Source of the DNA: an uncultured Mycoplasmatota bacterium
GTDB taxonomy: Bacteria; Bacillota_I; Bacilli_A; RF39; UBA660
Length of the DNA: 64,000 bases
Assembly (NCBI GenBank): GCA_900548695.1
Contig: URLC01000004.1
Location: 62,001 to 126,000, forward strand
Reading direction: 5' to 3'
The notes under the pieces were generated by a model. The model saw only the letters and a program-made list of their open reading frames with translations, did no database searches and was not told the DNA's origin. A program made the translations under genes and the position numbers. Shown one piece after another: positions 39,468-47,391 of this stretch; within the stretch, counting starts at the first letter, position 1; every line of letters starts with the position of its first letter.

Positions 39468-39620
39468 TGGGATTTGATGTGTTTTGAGCCTTGCTCTTGC
39501 TCCTTTCTAGCTCTTGTCGGCGGGGCTTGGGATAACTACTCTCGAGCTGGCTTGTGGTGTTGGGCCTTGTATGAGACTTCGTCTTATGCGTGGACTTACA
39601 GCGGTGCTCGACTTATTATA
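39468..39620 (+). repeat. DGR array unit 4: adenine-mutated copy of unit 2
   Basis: The repeat runs 39508-39620. From the common start to GGTGCTCGACT it differs from copy 2 at ten positions, and all ten are adenines in copy 2 (for example AAT to GAT, CAA to CGA, AAC to GCC, GAA to GAG). It therefore looks like a VR product although no protein gene precedes it. It reads in frame with unit 3 but without a start signal. Confidence 0.8.
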
Positions 39621-39636
39621 TTTTAAAATACACATT

Positions 39637-39794
39637 AAGGGATTTGGTGTGTTTGGTACTGGTGTTCACCTTTTCATATTCTTTAGCTCTTGTCGGCGGT
39701 AGATATGACAATGGTTTGTATTGTGGCTTGTGGTGTTGGAATCTTAACAACATTTCTTCCAATGCGAATGGTAACATCGGTGCTCGACCACTTA
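39637..39794 (+). repeat. DGR array unit 5: template-type repeat nearest the reverse transcriptase
   Basis: The repeat runs 39684-39794 after AAGGGATTTGGTGTGTTT. It carries AAT, AAT, AAC, AAC, AAT, AAT, AAC at variable positions. The 142 bases from its end to the reverse transcriptase start are close to the spacer length used by the BPP-1 DGR RNA. The spacer holds a small hairpin TCAGC-TCTT-GCTGA (39826-39839). Confidence 0.75.
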
Positions 39795-39936
39795 TATTAA
39801 AAAAATACTTACACATCATTTTCCTCAGCTCTTGCTGAAAATTAGTCATACTGGGCTGGCTTAGTAGGTTTATCTCCTGAAAGATGGAATTTCTCGAAAA
39901 GCTGGTAGGCAAATATAAGAATTTGGTGACAAATGA

Positions 39937-41007
39937 ATGAAAAGAAAAGGATTTATTTATGAAAAAATAGTTGAGTTAGACAATATTGAATCAGCAATTT
40001 ATAAGGCTAGCTTAGGTAAAGGAAAGCGAAAAAATGTTGAAAAAATATTAGATTCTCCTACTTATTATGCTATGCAAGTACAAAAAATGTTGAAAGAAAA
40101 AAGTTATGTTCCTAGTCCTTATATTGAAATGAAGATAAGAGATGGAGCTAATAAAAAGGAAAGAATAATTTATAAACCTAGATTCTATCCCGACCAAATA
40201 ATACACTGGGCGTTAATGCTTCAATTAGAGCCTTTATTAAAAAAGGGAATGTATGAGTTGTGTTGTGCTTCCGTAAAAAATAGAGGTATTCATAGAGGAA
40301 TGAAGTATCTTAAAAGGATACTTGTAGATGATAGGAAATATACTAAATATTGTTTAAAACTTGATGTAAAGAAGTTTTATCCTAGTGTTGATAAGGATAT
40401 ACTAAAGTCTAAATTTAGAAAGATTATTAAAGACCAAAATACACTTAATTTAATTGATACAATTATTGATAGTGGAAAAGAGGGATTACCTATAGGTAAT
40501 TATACCTCTCAATGGTTTGCTAATTTTTATTTACAAGATTTAGACCATTATATTAAAGAAGTATTAAAAGTAAAATATTATATTCGTTATATGGACGATA
40601 TGGTACTCTTTTCTAATAACAAGAAAGAATTGAGAAAGGTTAAATATGCTATTGATGAATTTTTAGTTAAAGAAAAGTTAATTATAAAAGAAAACTGGCA
40701 ATTATTTAAAACTGAATCAAGACCAATCGACTTTTTAGGATATAGATTTTATAGAGGCTATACTACTTTAAGGAGAAGCAACTTTTTGCGTATAAAAAGA
40801 AGAGCAAAAAGAATCTCCAAAAAAGATGAATTAAATTTTAAAGACGCTTCCGCTATGCTTAGCTATAGTGGTTGGTTGAAACATTGTGATTCATTTAATT
40901 ATCAACAAAAGTACATTAAACCATATATTGATTACAAGAAATGTAAGGAGGTTGTAAGAAATGAAAGCAAGAAGTACAATAGCTCCTCAAAATTTCAAAA
41001 TAGGTGA
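39937..41007 (+). CDS. DGR reverse transcriptase
   Basis: This 356-residue protein has the reverse transcriptase core: LKLDVKKFYPSVD (motif A, Asp143), EGLPIGNYTSQWFANFYL with the SQ that marks DGR enzymes (191-192), YIRYMDD with the catalytic pair (218-221), then DFLGYRFYRGYTTLR. It has no integrase or maturase domain and is the size of DGR enzymes. It would copy the template RNA with errors at adenines. No Avd-like accessory gene is seen. The 3' end overlaps the next gene by 47 bases. Confidence 0.93.
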   Translation: MKRKGFIYEKIVELDNIESAIYKASLGKGKRKNVEKILDSPTYYAMQVQKMLKEKSYVPSPYIEMKIRDGANKKERIIYKPRFYPDQIIHWALMLQLEPLLKKGMYELCCASVKNRGIHRGMKYLKRILVDDRKYTKYCLKLDVKKFYPSVDKDILKSKFRKIIKDQNTLNLIDTIIDSGKEGLPIGNYTSQWFANFYLQDLDHYIKEVLKVKYYIRYMDDMVLFSNNKKELRKVKYAIDEFLVKEKLIIKENWQLFKTESRPIDFLGYRFYRGYTTLRRSNFLRIKRRAKRISKKDELNFKDASAMLSYSGWLKHCDSFNYQQKYIKPYIDYKKCKEVVRNESKKYNSSSKFQNR

Positions 41008-41452
41008 TAGAAAAGGCAACTTAATAGAGGTTGCTTTTTTTGATGATGTAAAAGAAATTCAAGAAGAGGAATCAACTCAGTATGAATATTCCATTTATAC
41101 TATCAAAACCATTTATAGAGAAGATTTAGAGAGCTATATAAGTGATAATTATGAAAGCTATTTAGCACTAGCTAAGGAAACTGATTATCAGTTAGAAGCT
41201 AGTAAGGTTAGAGAAAAAAGAAATGAGCTATTGGCTGATAGTGATAAGTTCTTATTACTTGATAGACTAGGAATATCTTTACCTAGTGAGATTACAGCTG
41301 TGACACTATTGACTTCCGTTAAAGACTTCTTTGATAATTTAAAGGAAGTATTAAATGGTGAATGGGCTGAATATAGGCAAAAGCTTAGGGATATAACAAA
41401 ACAAGAGGGATTCCCTTATAATGTTGAATTTCCTAAGAAGCCTGAGGAATAG
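40961..41452 (+). CDS. Tail fibre assembly chaperone-like protein
   Basis: This 163-residue protein has the typical C-terminal pattern of tail fibre assembly proteins: VREKRNELLADSDKFLLLDR, then GEWAEYRQKLRDITKQEGFPYNVEFP. AAGGAGG precedes its ATG, inside the reverse transcriptase gene. It may help fold the diversified receptor-binding protein. Confidence 0.7.
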   Translation: MKARSTIAPQNFKIGDRKGNLIEVAFFDDVKEIQEEESTQYEYSIYTIKTIYREDLESYISDNYESYLALAKETDYQLEASKVREKRNELLADSDKFLLLDRLGISLPSEITAVTLLTSVKDFFDNLKEVLNGEWAEYRQKLRDITKQEGFPYNVEFPKKPEE

Positions 41453-41467
41453 TGAGGAGGATAATTT

Positions 41468-41866
41468 ATGAATATTCTAAGTGCAATTAAGGTAGGCTTA
41501 ACCGCTATTATTACTTGGATAGGTTGGTTAGTTGGAGGATATGATACTATGATGGTGACATTATTGTTATTTATGTGTGCCGATTATATATCAGGTATCT
41601 TATGTGGTATATCTAATAAAGAATTATCAAGTGAAGTAGGATTCAAAGGAATTGCAAAAAAGATTATGATTCTTTTATTAGTAGGAGCAACTAATTTACT
41701 GGGGCAAGCTACAGGTATTGAGGGATTACGATATATTGTTATCTCTTTTTATTTGGCTAACGAGGGTATCTCTATTATAGAAAATGCTTCTATATTAGGA
41801 TTACCTGTACCACAAAAGATAAAAGATGTACTAGAACAACTAAAAAACACATCAAACGAAAAATAA
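41468..41866 (+). CDS. Phage holin (holin family 4, TcdE-like)
   Basis: This 132-residue membrane protein has three or four hydrophobic helices and the family pattern MMVTLLLFMCADYISGILCG, GFKGIAKKIMILLLVG. It forms the pore that releases the endolysin. GAGGAGG precedes the ATG. It is followed by a terminator. Confidence 0.88.
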   Translation: MNILSAIKVGLTAIITWIGWLVGGYDTMMVTLLLFMCADYISGILCGISNKELSSEVGFKGIAKKIMILLLVGATNLLGQATGIEGLRYIVISFYLANEGISIIENASILGLPVPQKIKDVLEQLKNTSNEK

Positions 41867-41881
41867 ATAATTGATAAGAAA

Positions 41882-41907
41882 GAGGGCTAGAGATAGCTCT
41901 CTTTTTT
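41882..41907 (+). terminator. Intrinsic terminator after holin
   Basis: GAGGGCTA pairs with TAGCTCTC (one G-T pair) around GAGA, followed by six T. The lysis genes beyond may depend on readthrough or an unseen promoter. Confidence 0.7.
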
Positions 41908-41942
41908 ATATAAATTTTTTTCATTGAAAAGGAGGAATAGAA

Positions 41943-42083
41943 ATGGAAGAAAAAGAAGTAGTTGTTGAAGAAACAACAAATGAAGAAGTCGAAGAATTGG
42001 AAGTACAAACAACTTTCAATGAAGATGGTATTGATATTTTAGTAGAGGACGGTGAAGTTGAAAATGAATATAAGAACGACTAA
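41943..42083 (+). CDS. Small acidic protein before the endolysin
   Basis: A 46-residue frame follows AAGGAGG. It consists of Glu/Val repeats (EEKEVVVEETTNEEVEELEV) with an acidic end and no membrane segment. It overlaps the endolysin start by 20 bases, so it may couple translation. No family is recognised. Confidence 0.5.
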   Translation: MEEKEVVVEETTNEEVEELEVQTTFNEDGIDILVEDGEVENEYKND

Positions 42084-42927
42084 ACCGGGAGCTGGCAATA
42101 AGTTTTATATTACGAAGTCTAAAGGCGGATATTCTAGTTGCATACAGGGAAGTCCAACTGATAGTCAATGTAATGTATTAGCTAATTGCGTTGGTTATGC
42201 TTGCGGAAGATTTAATGAAATTATTGGAAGTATGAAATATCCATCATTAAATTGTAATGCTGAAAATTTTATAGAAAGAGCTAGAAATACTTATGGCTTA
42301 GAAATATCTCCAGTACCAACTCTAGGAGGTATTATGGTATGGCAAAAAGGTGCTACACTAAGCGGAAATGATGGTGCAGGTCATGTGGCTGTTGTTGAAA
42401 AAATTATAGATAGCAATACTATTTATACAAGTGAATCAGGCTATGGCTCAAGTGCTTTTTGGAATAGTACAAGAAGAAATAGTAATGGTAGATGGGGATT
42501 AGGTAGCGGATATACCTTTAGAGGTTGTATTGTGAATCCAGCAATAGGAAAAATCACAGCACCTACTACTAATACTAGCAATACTGATATAGCTAATAAG
42601 TCAGTAGATGAGTTAGCTAAAGAAGTTATAGCTGGTAAATATGGAAATGGTGACGCTCGTAAAAATGCTCTAGGCTCAAGATATAGTGAAGTACAAGCTA
42701 AAGTAAATGAGATGTTAGCTGGTAATAGTAAACCATCAACACCAACTCCAGCACCAAAACCACAAGTAGATATTCTTGAATTAGTTAAGAAAACTATTAG
42801 AGGTGACTTTGGTAATGGAGAAGCTCGTAGAAAAGCTTTAGGCTCTAACTATGATGAAGTACAAAGACAAGTAAATCTTAACCTTAAAAATGGTTTAACT
42901 AGATGGGATAATATAAAATTATTTTAA
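42064..42927 (+). CDS. Endolysin: CHAP amidase/peptidase with two Cpl-7 repeats
   Basis: The protein has 287 residues from ATG 42064. Residues 1-165 form a CHAP-like domain (NCVGYACGRFNEI with the catalytic Cys, GHVAVVEKI with the His). Residues 175-215 and 242-280 are two Cpl-7 (CW_7) cell wall binding repeats: VIAGKYGNGDARKNALGSRY and TIRGDFGNGEARRKALGSNY, separated by a Pro/Lys linker. It cleaves host peptidoglycan at lysis. There is no signal peptide, which fits holin-dependent release. Confidence 0.9.
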   Translation: MNIRTTKPGAGNKFYITKSKGGYSSCIQGSPTDSQCNVLANCVGYACGRFNEIIGSMKYPSLNCNAENFIERARNTYGLEISPVPTLGGIMVWQKGATLSGNDGAGHVAVVEKIIDSNTIYTSESGYGSSAFWNSTRRNSNGRWGLGSGYTFRGCIVNPAIGKITAPTTNTSNTDIANKSVDELAKEVIAGKYGNGDARKNALGSRYSEVQAKVNEMLAGNSKPSTPTPAPKPQVDILELVKKTIRGDFGNGEARRKALGSNYDEVQRQVNLNLKNGLTRWDNIKLF

Positions 42928-42933
42928 AATTAA

Positions 42934-42970
42934 AAGAGGCTAGCCTTAGTTGGTTAGCTTCTTTTTTTTT
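42934..42970 (+). terminator. Terminator at the end of the lytic operon
   Basis: AAGAGGCTAGCC pairs with GGTTAGCTTCTT (12 bp with G-T pairs) and is followed by a run of T. It lies in the 3' end of the convergent HNH-like gene. Confidence 0.8.
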
Positions 42971-43457
42971 GCTCTAATTTAAAGATATAGTCTTGACCGA
43001 AAGTTTTTATAAATTCTTCTCTAGTATGAGTTTTTAAATATTCTTTTTCAAACTTAACTTTATAAGATAGATTCATTCCTAATATATCTTTGTGAAATTG
43101 TTTATGACAAAATATACACAAAGGAGCTATCATACCTAATCTTATTGAAACTTGTCTATAGCTACCCTCAAAGACTTCATTTTTTTCTATTCGTGTATAT
43201 TGATTTATTCTCTTATCAAAATCACCCGTTTTTAAGCTACATTCACAGCATTTAGTTAAATCAGTATAGATTATACTAAATCTTTCTTTTTCTTTCTTAG
43301 CTTGTTTATTTGTGCGTGATTTGAGCGTCTTTTTTTCTTTGTACTCTATATCATCACAACCTTTACAAAATAAAGGTACTATTTCTCCTTTTTTAGTACA
43401 ATAACCATACCATTTATAATTCTTTTGTCTTTGTTTTAAATACTTGCATTTATTCAT
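42954..43457 (-). CDS. HNH-like zinc protein next to attR
   Basis: This 167-residue protein has many Cys: YCTKKGEIVPLFCKGCDD, then CCECSLKTGDF, then APLCIFCHKQFHKD. The C-terminal half matches phage HNH-type proteins (EVFEGSYRQVSIRLGMIAPL), but the first His of the HNH pattern is Asn (KNEVFEG), so nuclease activity is uncertain. It lies on the repressor strand at the extreme end of the prophage, where lysogenic conversion genes are common. Confidence 0.6.
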   Translation of the reverse strand: MNKCKYLKQRQKNYKWYGYCTKKGEIVPLFCKGCDDIEYKEKKTLKSRTNKQAKKEKERFSIIYTDLTKCCECSLKTGDFDKRINQYTRIEKNEVFEGSYRQVSIRLGMIAPLCIFCHKQFHKDILGMNLSYKVKFEKEYLKTHTREEFIKTFGQDYIFKLEQKKRS

Positions 43458-43477
43458 ATTTTCACACTCCTATAAGT

Positions 43478-43505
43478 GTGTGAATACTAAATAACTAGGA
43501 CGGAA
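43478..43505. other. attR of the prophage
   Basis: The phage arm GTGTGAATACTAA (43478-43490) is the inverse of the arm at attL. Thirteen bases later the AA at 43504-43505 is followed by host sequence (TGGCGCTGGTAAATC). Rebuilt attP is 54 bp and symmetric around AA; rebuilt attB reads CCAAATGGCGCTGG within the Walker A codons. Confidence 0.8.
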
Positions 43506-44262
43506 TGGCGCTGGTAAATCAACAACTATTAGATCAGTTATGAATCTAATTAATAAAACCGAAGGCGAAGTATATTTAAATGGTAAAAAGTTAACCAAAA
43601 AATGTGCTAAACTAAAAGATGTGATTGGTTATCTTCCTAGTGAAATTCATTTGTATGATGATTTAACTGTAAAAGAAATGTTGGACTATCATGAGTCCTT
43701 TTATAAAAAAGATATTCATAAAAGACGATCAGACTTAGTAAAAAGGTTAAAATTAGATGAAACTAAAAAAATAGAAGAATTATCTCTTGGAAATCTTAAA
43801 AAAGTAGGTATTATCCTGGCCTTTATGCACGAGCCTGAGTTAGTCATTTTAGATGAGCCAACTAGTGGTTTAGATCCAATTATTCAAGAAGAATTTTTTA
43901 AATTAATTAAAGAAGAAAAAGAAAAAAATACAACTATTTTTTATTCAACTCATATTCTAAGTGAAATATCTAGAGTTTGTGACCGAGTAGGTATTATCAA
44001 AAAAGGCCACCTACTAAAAATAGAAAAAATAGAAGACTTAATAAAAAAAGAACTGTCATTTGTTACAATAACATCTAAAGAAATAGATAAAATAGTAAAA
44101 GAATTAAAAATAACTCCAATCTCTAAGACGGAAGACACCATAAAATTTAAAAATACTTTGGAAATAAATCACTTAATCAAAGCTCTAGAAAAAATAAAAA
44201 TAGAAAAGTTATGGATAACTCCCGCTACTATAGAGGAAATATTTTTACATTATTATAAGTAG
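43506..44262 (+). pseudogene. 3' part of ABC transporter ATPase, interrupted by the prophage
   Basis: The frame continues the gene of 5225-5340 with GAGKSTTIRSVMNLI, signature-like LSLGNLKK, Walker B LVILDEPTSGLDP and the H-loop YSTHILSE. The first ATG inside it is at 43540, downstream of Walker A, and would not give an active enzyme. The family is the ABC-2 type exporter ATPase. Confidence 0.92.
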
Positions 44263-44270
44263 GTGATATC

Positions 44271-45062
44271 ATGCTAAAAAGAGAATTAAAAGTAAATTTT
44301 AAAAATTTTATTATTTGGTTATCAATCATTATGGGGCTTTTCTTAGTTATATTTTTAATTTATCCATCAATTATTAACGGAAATAACATAAAAGAGTTAG
44401 ATAATCTTATGAAAATATTTCCAGAACAAGTTTTAAAAGCCTTTAATATGGATATTTCATCGATTAGTACAGCTTTTGGATGGTTTAAAACAGAGGGCTT
44501 TGTCTTTATTCTATTATTAACAGGTTGCTACGCGGGAATATTAGGTTCCAATATTTTATTAAAAGAAGAAAGTGATAAAACGATTGAATACTTAAATTCA
44601 TTACCTATAACAAGAAATAAAATCGTGATAACGAAAACATTAAGTGGTTTAATTTATATCTTCGCTTTAATTTTATTATTAGCAATCTTTAATGGTATTA
44701 GTTTAGAGCTAAGTGGAAAGTTAGATTACAAACTATTTATTCTATTAAGTATTACACCACTTTTTTCATCAGTAGTAATCTATTTCTTATGTTTGTTTTT
44801 ATCAACATTTACTCATAAAACTAAAAAAATGCTTGGTATAACCCTAGGAATTGTCTTTATCAGTTATATTTGTTACATGTTTTCAAATCTTGCAGAAGAA
44901 ACGGAATTTTTAAAATACATTTCCCTCTTTACATTATCAGATACTAGAAACGTGATAGAAAATGTTAATATTAATCCACTTTTGATAGGATTAACTCTCC
45001 TAATATCTATAGTTTTATTCAGTCTTACTGCTATTCACTATAATAAAAAAGAATTAGTCTAA
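44271..45062 (+). CDS. ABC-2 type transporter permease
   Basis: This 263-residue protein has six hydrophobic helices and the ABC-2 layout (first helix, long outer loop, ILGSNILLKEESDKTIEYLNSLPITRNKIV). It begins 8 bases after the ATPase and formed an operon with it before the prophage split the ATPase. It is now cut off from the host promoter. Confidence 0.88.
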   Translation: MLKRELKVNFKNFIIWLSIIMGLFLVIFLIYPSIINGNNIKELDNLMKIFPEQVLKAFNMDISSISTAFGWFKTEGFVFILLLTGCYAGILGSNILLKEESDKTIEYLNSLPITRNKIVITKTLSGLIYIFALILLLAIFNGISLELSGKLDYKLFILLSITPLFSSVVIYFLCLFLSTFTHKTKKMLGITLGIVFISYICYMFSNLAEETEFLKYISLFTLSDTRNVIENVNINPLLIGLTLLISIVLFSLTAIHYNKKELV

Positions 45063-45067
45063 AATAA

Positions 45068-45102
45068 AGAAATCATAGGTAGATTTTATGATTTCTTTTT
45101 TG
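45068..45102 (+). terminator. Terminator after the permease gene
   Basis: GAAATCATA pairs with TATGATTTC around GGTAGATTT, followed by six T. Confidence 0.75.
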
Positions 45103-45135
45103 TCTTGTTTATATAATATGATAGGAGGTGACAAA

Positions 45136-46149
45136 ATGTTAAAAGGAATTGATATTTCTCATCATCAACAAGAAATTAATATTGGCAATTTAAATATAGA
45201 CTTTGTCATCGTAAAAGCAACAGAAGGAGTAGGATACGTAGATCCTAATTATGAAAAATACCTATCAATGGCTATAGAAAGTAATAAAAAAATAGGGATT
45301 TATCACTATGCTAGGCCAGACTTAAATAACACCCCAGAAGATGAAGCAACTTGGTTTGTTAGTAAAGTAACACCATATATAAAAAAGGCTATTTTAGTTT
45401 TGGATTGGGAAGTACCAAGCAAGTTAGGAAATACATCGTGGGCAGAACGCTTTTTACAATCAGTTTATAATAAAACTACAGTAAAACCATTAATTTATAT
45501 GAGTTCATCCGTTGCTAATAATTATAATTGGCAAAATGTGGTATCTGGCAACTATGGACTTTGGATAGCAAGCTATGGCGCCAATACTGGAGCCCCGGGA
45601 ACACCACCAAAAACTAAATATTGGCCATTTTATACGATGTGGCAATATACTTCGCGAGGTCATATCACCGGTTATAGTGGCAACTTAGATTTGAATTATT
45701 TCTATGGCGATAAAACTGCCTGGTTAAAATACGCAAATCCAGATGAACTACCAGAAGCCTCAAAAGAAAAATATGAAGTGGGCGATGTCGTTTATTTTAA
45801 TTATTTATATAAAAATAGTTATGGTGAAGGAAAAGTAACATCTCTAATTAAAAGCGGTACTATAACTAGAATTATTGAAGGCAGAAAAGCGCCATACTTA
45901 ATTAATAGAGGAGCAGGCTGGCTTTCTGATGATTTAATTATTGGAACAACTAAAGAAGAATTAACAATTGGTAGCAAAGTAAAAACAATAAAACAAGGAA
46001 ATGGGTCATCAGATGGAACAAGTAATAAAGCTAAAAAAGATCTTATAGGAACAATCACAAAAATTATACCAGGAGCAAAATTTCCGTATTTAATTTCATC
46101 AACCGTTCCATTAGGCTGGTATCAAAAAGATGCTTTAAAAAAAATCTAA
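45136..46149 (+). CDS. GH25 lysozyme with SH3-like C-terminal repeats
   Basis: The protein has 337 residues from ATG 45136 (AGGAGGTGA upstream). Residues 1-190 are a GH25 muramidase: GIDISHHQ with Asp6, LDWE (residues 89-92) with the catalytic acid, WQYTSRG. The C-terminal part has two SH3-like repeats (GDVVYFNYLY ... APYLINRG; GSKVKTIKQG ... FPYLISS). There is no signal peptide, so it resembles a phage lysin. It lies outside the prophage, after the host permease, and may be a remnant of an older phage or a host autolysin with another export route. Confidence 0.88.
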   Translation: MLKGIDISHHQQEINIGNLNIDFVIVKATEGVGYVDPNYEKYLSMAIESNKKIGIYHYARPDLNNTPEDEATWFVSKVTPYIKKAILVLDWEVPSKLGNTSWAERFLQSVYNKTTVKPLIYMSSSVANNYNWQNVVSGNYGLWIASYGANTGAPGTPPKTKYWPFYTMWQYTSRGHITGYSGNLDLNYFYGDKTAWLKYANPDELPEASKEKYEVGDVVYFNYLYKNSYGEGKVTSLIKSGTITRIIEGRKAPYLINRGAGWLSDDLIIGTTKEELTIGSKVKTIKQGNGSSDGTSNKAKKDLIGTITKIIPGAKFPYLISSTVPLGWYQKDALKKI

Positions 46150-46154
46150 GTTTC

Positions 46155-46183
46155 TTGAAATTTCATTCTTTAAGTAGTATACT
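46155..46183 (+). promoter_or_regulatory. Sigma-70 type promoter
   Basis: TTGAAA (46155-46160) and TATACT (46178-46183) are 17 bases apart, 32 bases before the gene at 46215. Confidence 0.65.
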
Positions 46184-46214
46184 ATTAGTTAAATTAAGAT
46201 AGAGAGGTTTAAAT

Positions 46215-46970
46215 ATGAAGAAAAATGTTGTAATTATAATTTTATTAATCATGCTATTAGGATTGGGTGGTTATACAGCATATGATGAGTTTTTAAGAGA
46301 AAAACCCATTAAACAAAAAAATTCAGAAAAAGTGAATGTATCTGAAGAAGAATATCTAGAAACAACGGATCCACTAGTATTAGATGCTATGAATAAAATT
46401 AATAGTGCACTAGGTTACTATTGTGGTACAGAAAAAGAATATATGAAAAATACGAAGGTAACGGTACAAAATATTACTAACGAATTAGCATATGCAACGG
46501 TAATGGCCAAATTAACTTCAGACACCAATACGTCAATTCCAGCAACTCAAGTGGATAAGGCAATTGCAGAAACATTCGGAAAAAACTATCAATTTGAACA
46601 TAAAACCTACAATAGTTGTCCAGCATATACATATGATGCTACAACAGGATATTATAATTTTGCCGGAGCAGAATGTGGAGGAACTTGTGGACCATCTACC
46701 GAGCAAAAAATTGTAAAAGCACGTAAAACAGACAAGACCTTAGAAATTTACGAAAGAATTATTTTTGCAAATATAGATATGACAGAAGGAGATAAAGTTG
46801 CTTACTGCAAAGATGTGGATTTACAACAAATTGTAGGCTATTTATCATCAAGCGATATTCAGTACAATCAAGAAGAAGTGCAAAGAATAGTATCAAAAGG
46901 AAGTCTATACAAAATTACATTTAATTTAGAAGACGGCACTTACGTTTTTGCATCATCCGAACTACAATAA
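46215..46970 (+). CDS. Membrane-anchored extracellular protein of unknown function
   Basis: This 251-residue protein has an N-terminal membrane anchor (residues 4-23) and an outer domain with Cys pairs (GYYCGTEKEY; NSCPAY; AECGGTCGPS; AYCKDV). There is no lipobox. It has its own promoter and terminator. The family is not recognised. Confidence 0.7.
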   Translation: MKKNVVIIILLIMLLGLGGYTAYDEFLREKPIKQKNSEKVNVSEEEYLETTDPLVLDAMNKINSALGYYCGTEKEYMKNTKVTVQNITNELAYATVMAKLTSDTNTSIPATQVDKAIAETFGKNYQFEHKTYNSCPAYTYDATTGYYNFAGAECGGTCGPSTEQKIVKARKTDKTLEIYERIIFANIDMTEGDKVAYCKDVDLQQIVGYLSSSDIQYNQEEVQRIVSKGSLYKITFNLEDGTYVFASSELQ

Positions 46971-46996
46971 CCCTATACGAATCGTATAGGGATTTT
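46971..46996 (+). terminator. Terminator after the anchored protein
   Basis: CCCTATACGA pairs with TCGTATAGGG and is followed by ATTTTCT. The following 160 bases hold only a promoter. Confidence 0.65.
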
Positions 46997-47096
46997 CTAT
47001 GGAGTTAGAAAATGATTATATGATTTTAAATAAAAATGACAATAGAAAAAATCATAATCCAAATTCTTCTTTATTAATAGGAAATTTGAAAAATAG

Positions 47097-47105
47097 TGAT
47101 ATAAT
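47097..47105 (+). promoter_or_regulatory. Extended -10 promoter of the Fic module
   Basis: TGATATAAT is an extended -10 element, 65 bases before the antitoxin start. No -35 is evident. Confidence 0.45.
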
Positions 47106-47169
47106 AAAAGTGCGAAAATAAATATTTAAATTTATAATAAATTTTGTTAAAATATAGGTGGTGATGAGT

Positions 47170-47391
47170 ATGTCGGAAGAACAATTAAAAAAAGAAATTA
47201 ATAAAGCAGCAGGAAATAATGCTATAGAAGGTCATACCGTATCAGATGATGAAAGAGACTTAATATTAAGAATTTTCAACAAGTATAAAGGCGATTATGG
47301 AGAAAAGGCTATCGATTCATTATTGTACGGTTTATCAATAGGAATACAAGAAGAACAAGGAGATAAGCAATATGGTAAAACTAAAAAGTAG
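47170..47391 (+). CDS. Antitoxin of a Fic module (VbhA-like)
   Basis: The protein has 73 residues from ATG 47170, preceded by AGGTGG. The segment NNAIEGHTVSDDERDLILRI resembles the inhibitory helix of class I Fic antitoxins, whose Glu blocks ATP binding (S/T-x-x-x-E-G/N). Here the position four before the Glu is Asn. It overlaps the toxin gene by 20 bases. Confidence 0.75.
   Translation: MSEEQLKKEINKAAGNNAIEGHTVSDDERDLILRIFNKYKGDYGEKAIDSLLYGLSIGIQEEQGDKQYGKTKK

Larger units (their letters stand above)
5340..43504. mobile_element. Complete siphovirus-type prophage, 38.2 kb
   Basis: The element holds integration, lysogeny control, replication, packaging, head, tail, DGR and lysis modules in standard order, with no obviously broken structural gene. 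It is bounded by attL and attR and splits an ABC ATPase gene. Nearly all genes after the repressor are on the plus strand with short overlaps. It looks intact and possibly inducible, which is an inference. Confidence 0.95.

Noticed and set aside
39151..39794. Regular repeats resembling a CRISPR array
   Set aside because: Units are about 155-175 bases with long coding-like repeats and an adjacent reverse transcriptase; they are DGR repeats. There are no cas genes.
39191..39838. Short open frames across the DGR array as separate genes
   Set aside because: They lack ribosome binding sites and consist of repeat copies that happen to be open because they share the VR frame.
40961..41452. Avd accessory protein of the DGR
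   Set aside because: The C-terminal pattern is that of tail fibre assembly proteins, and the protein is acidic and longer than Avd.
42934..42970. Bidirectional terminator also serving the HNH-like gene
   Set aside because: On the minus strand the hairpin falls at the gene's last codons and is not followed by a suitable T run.
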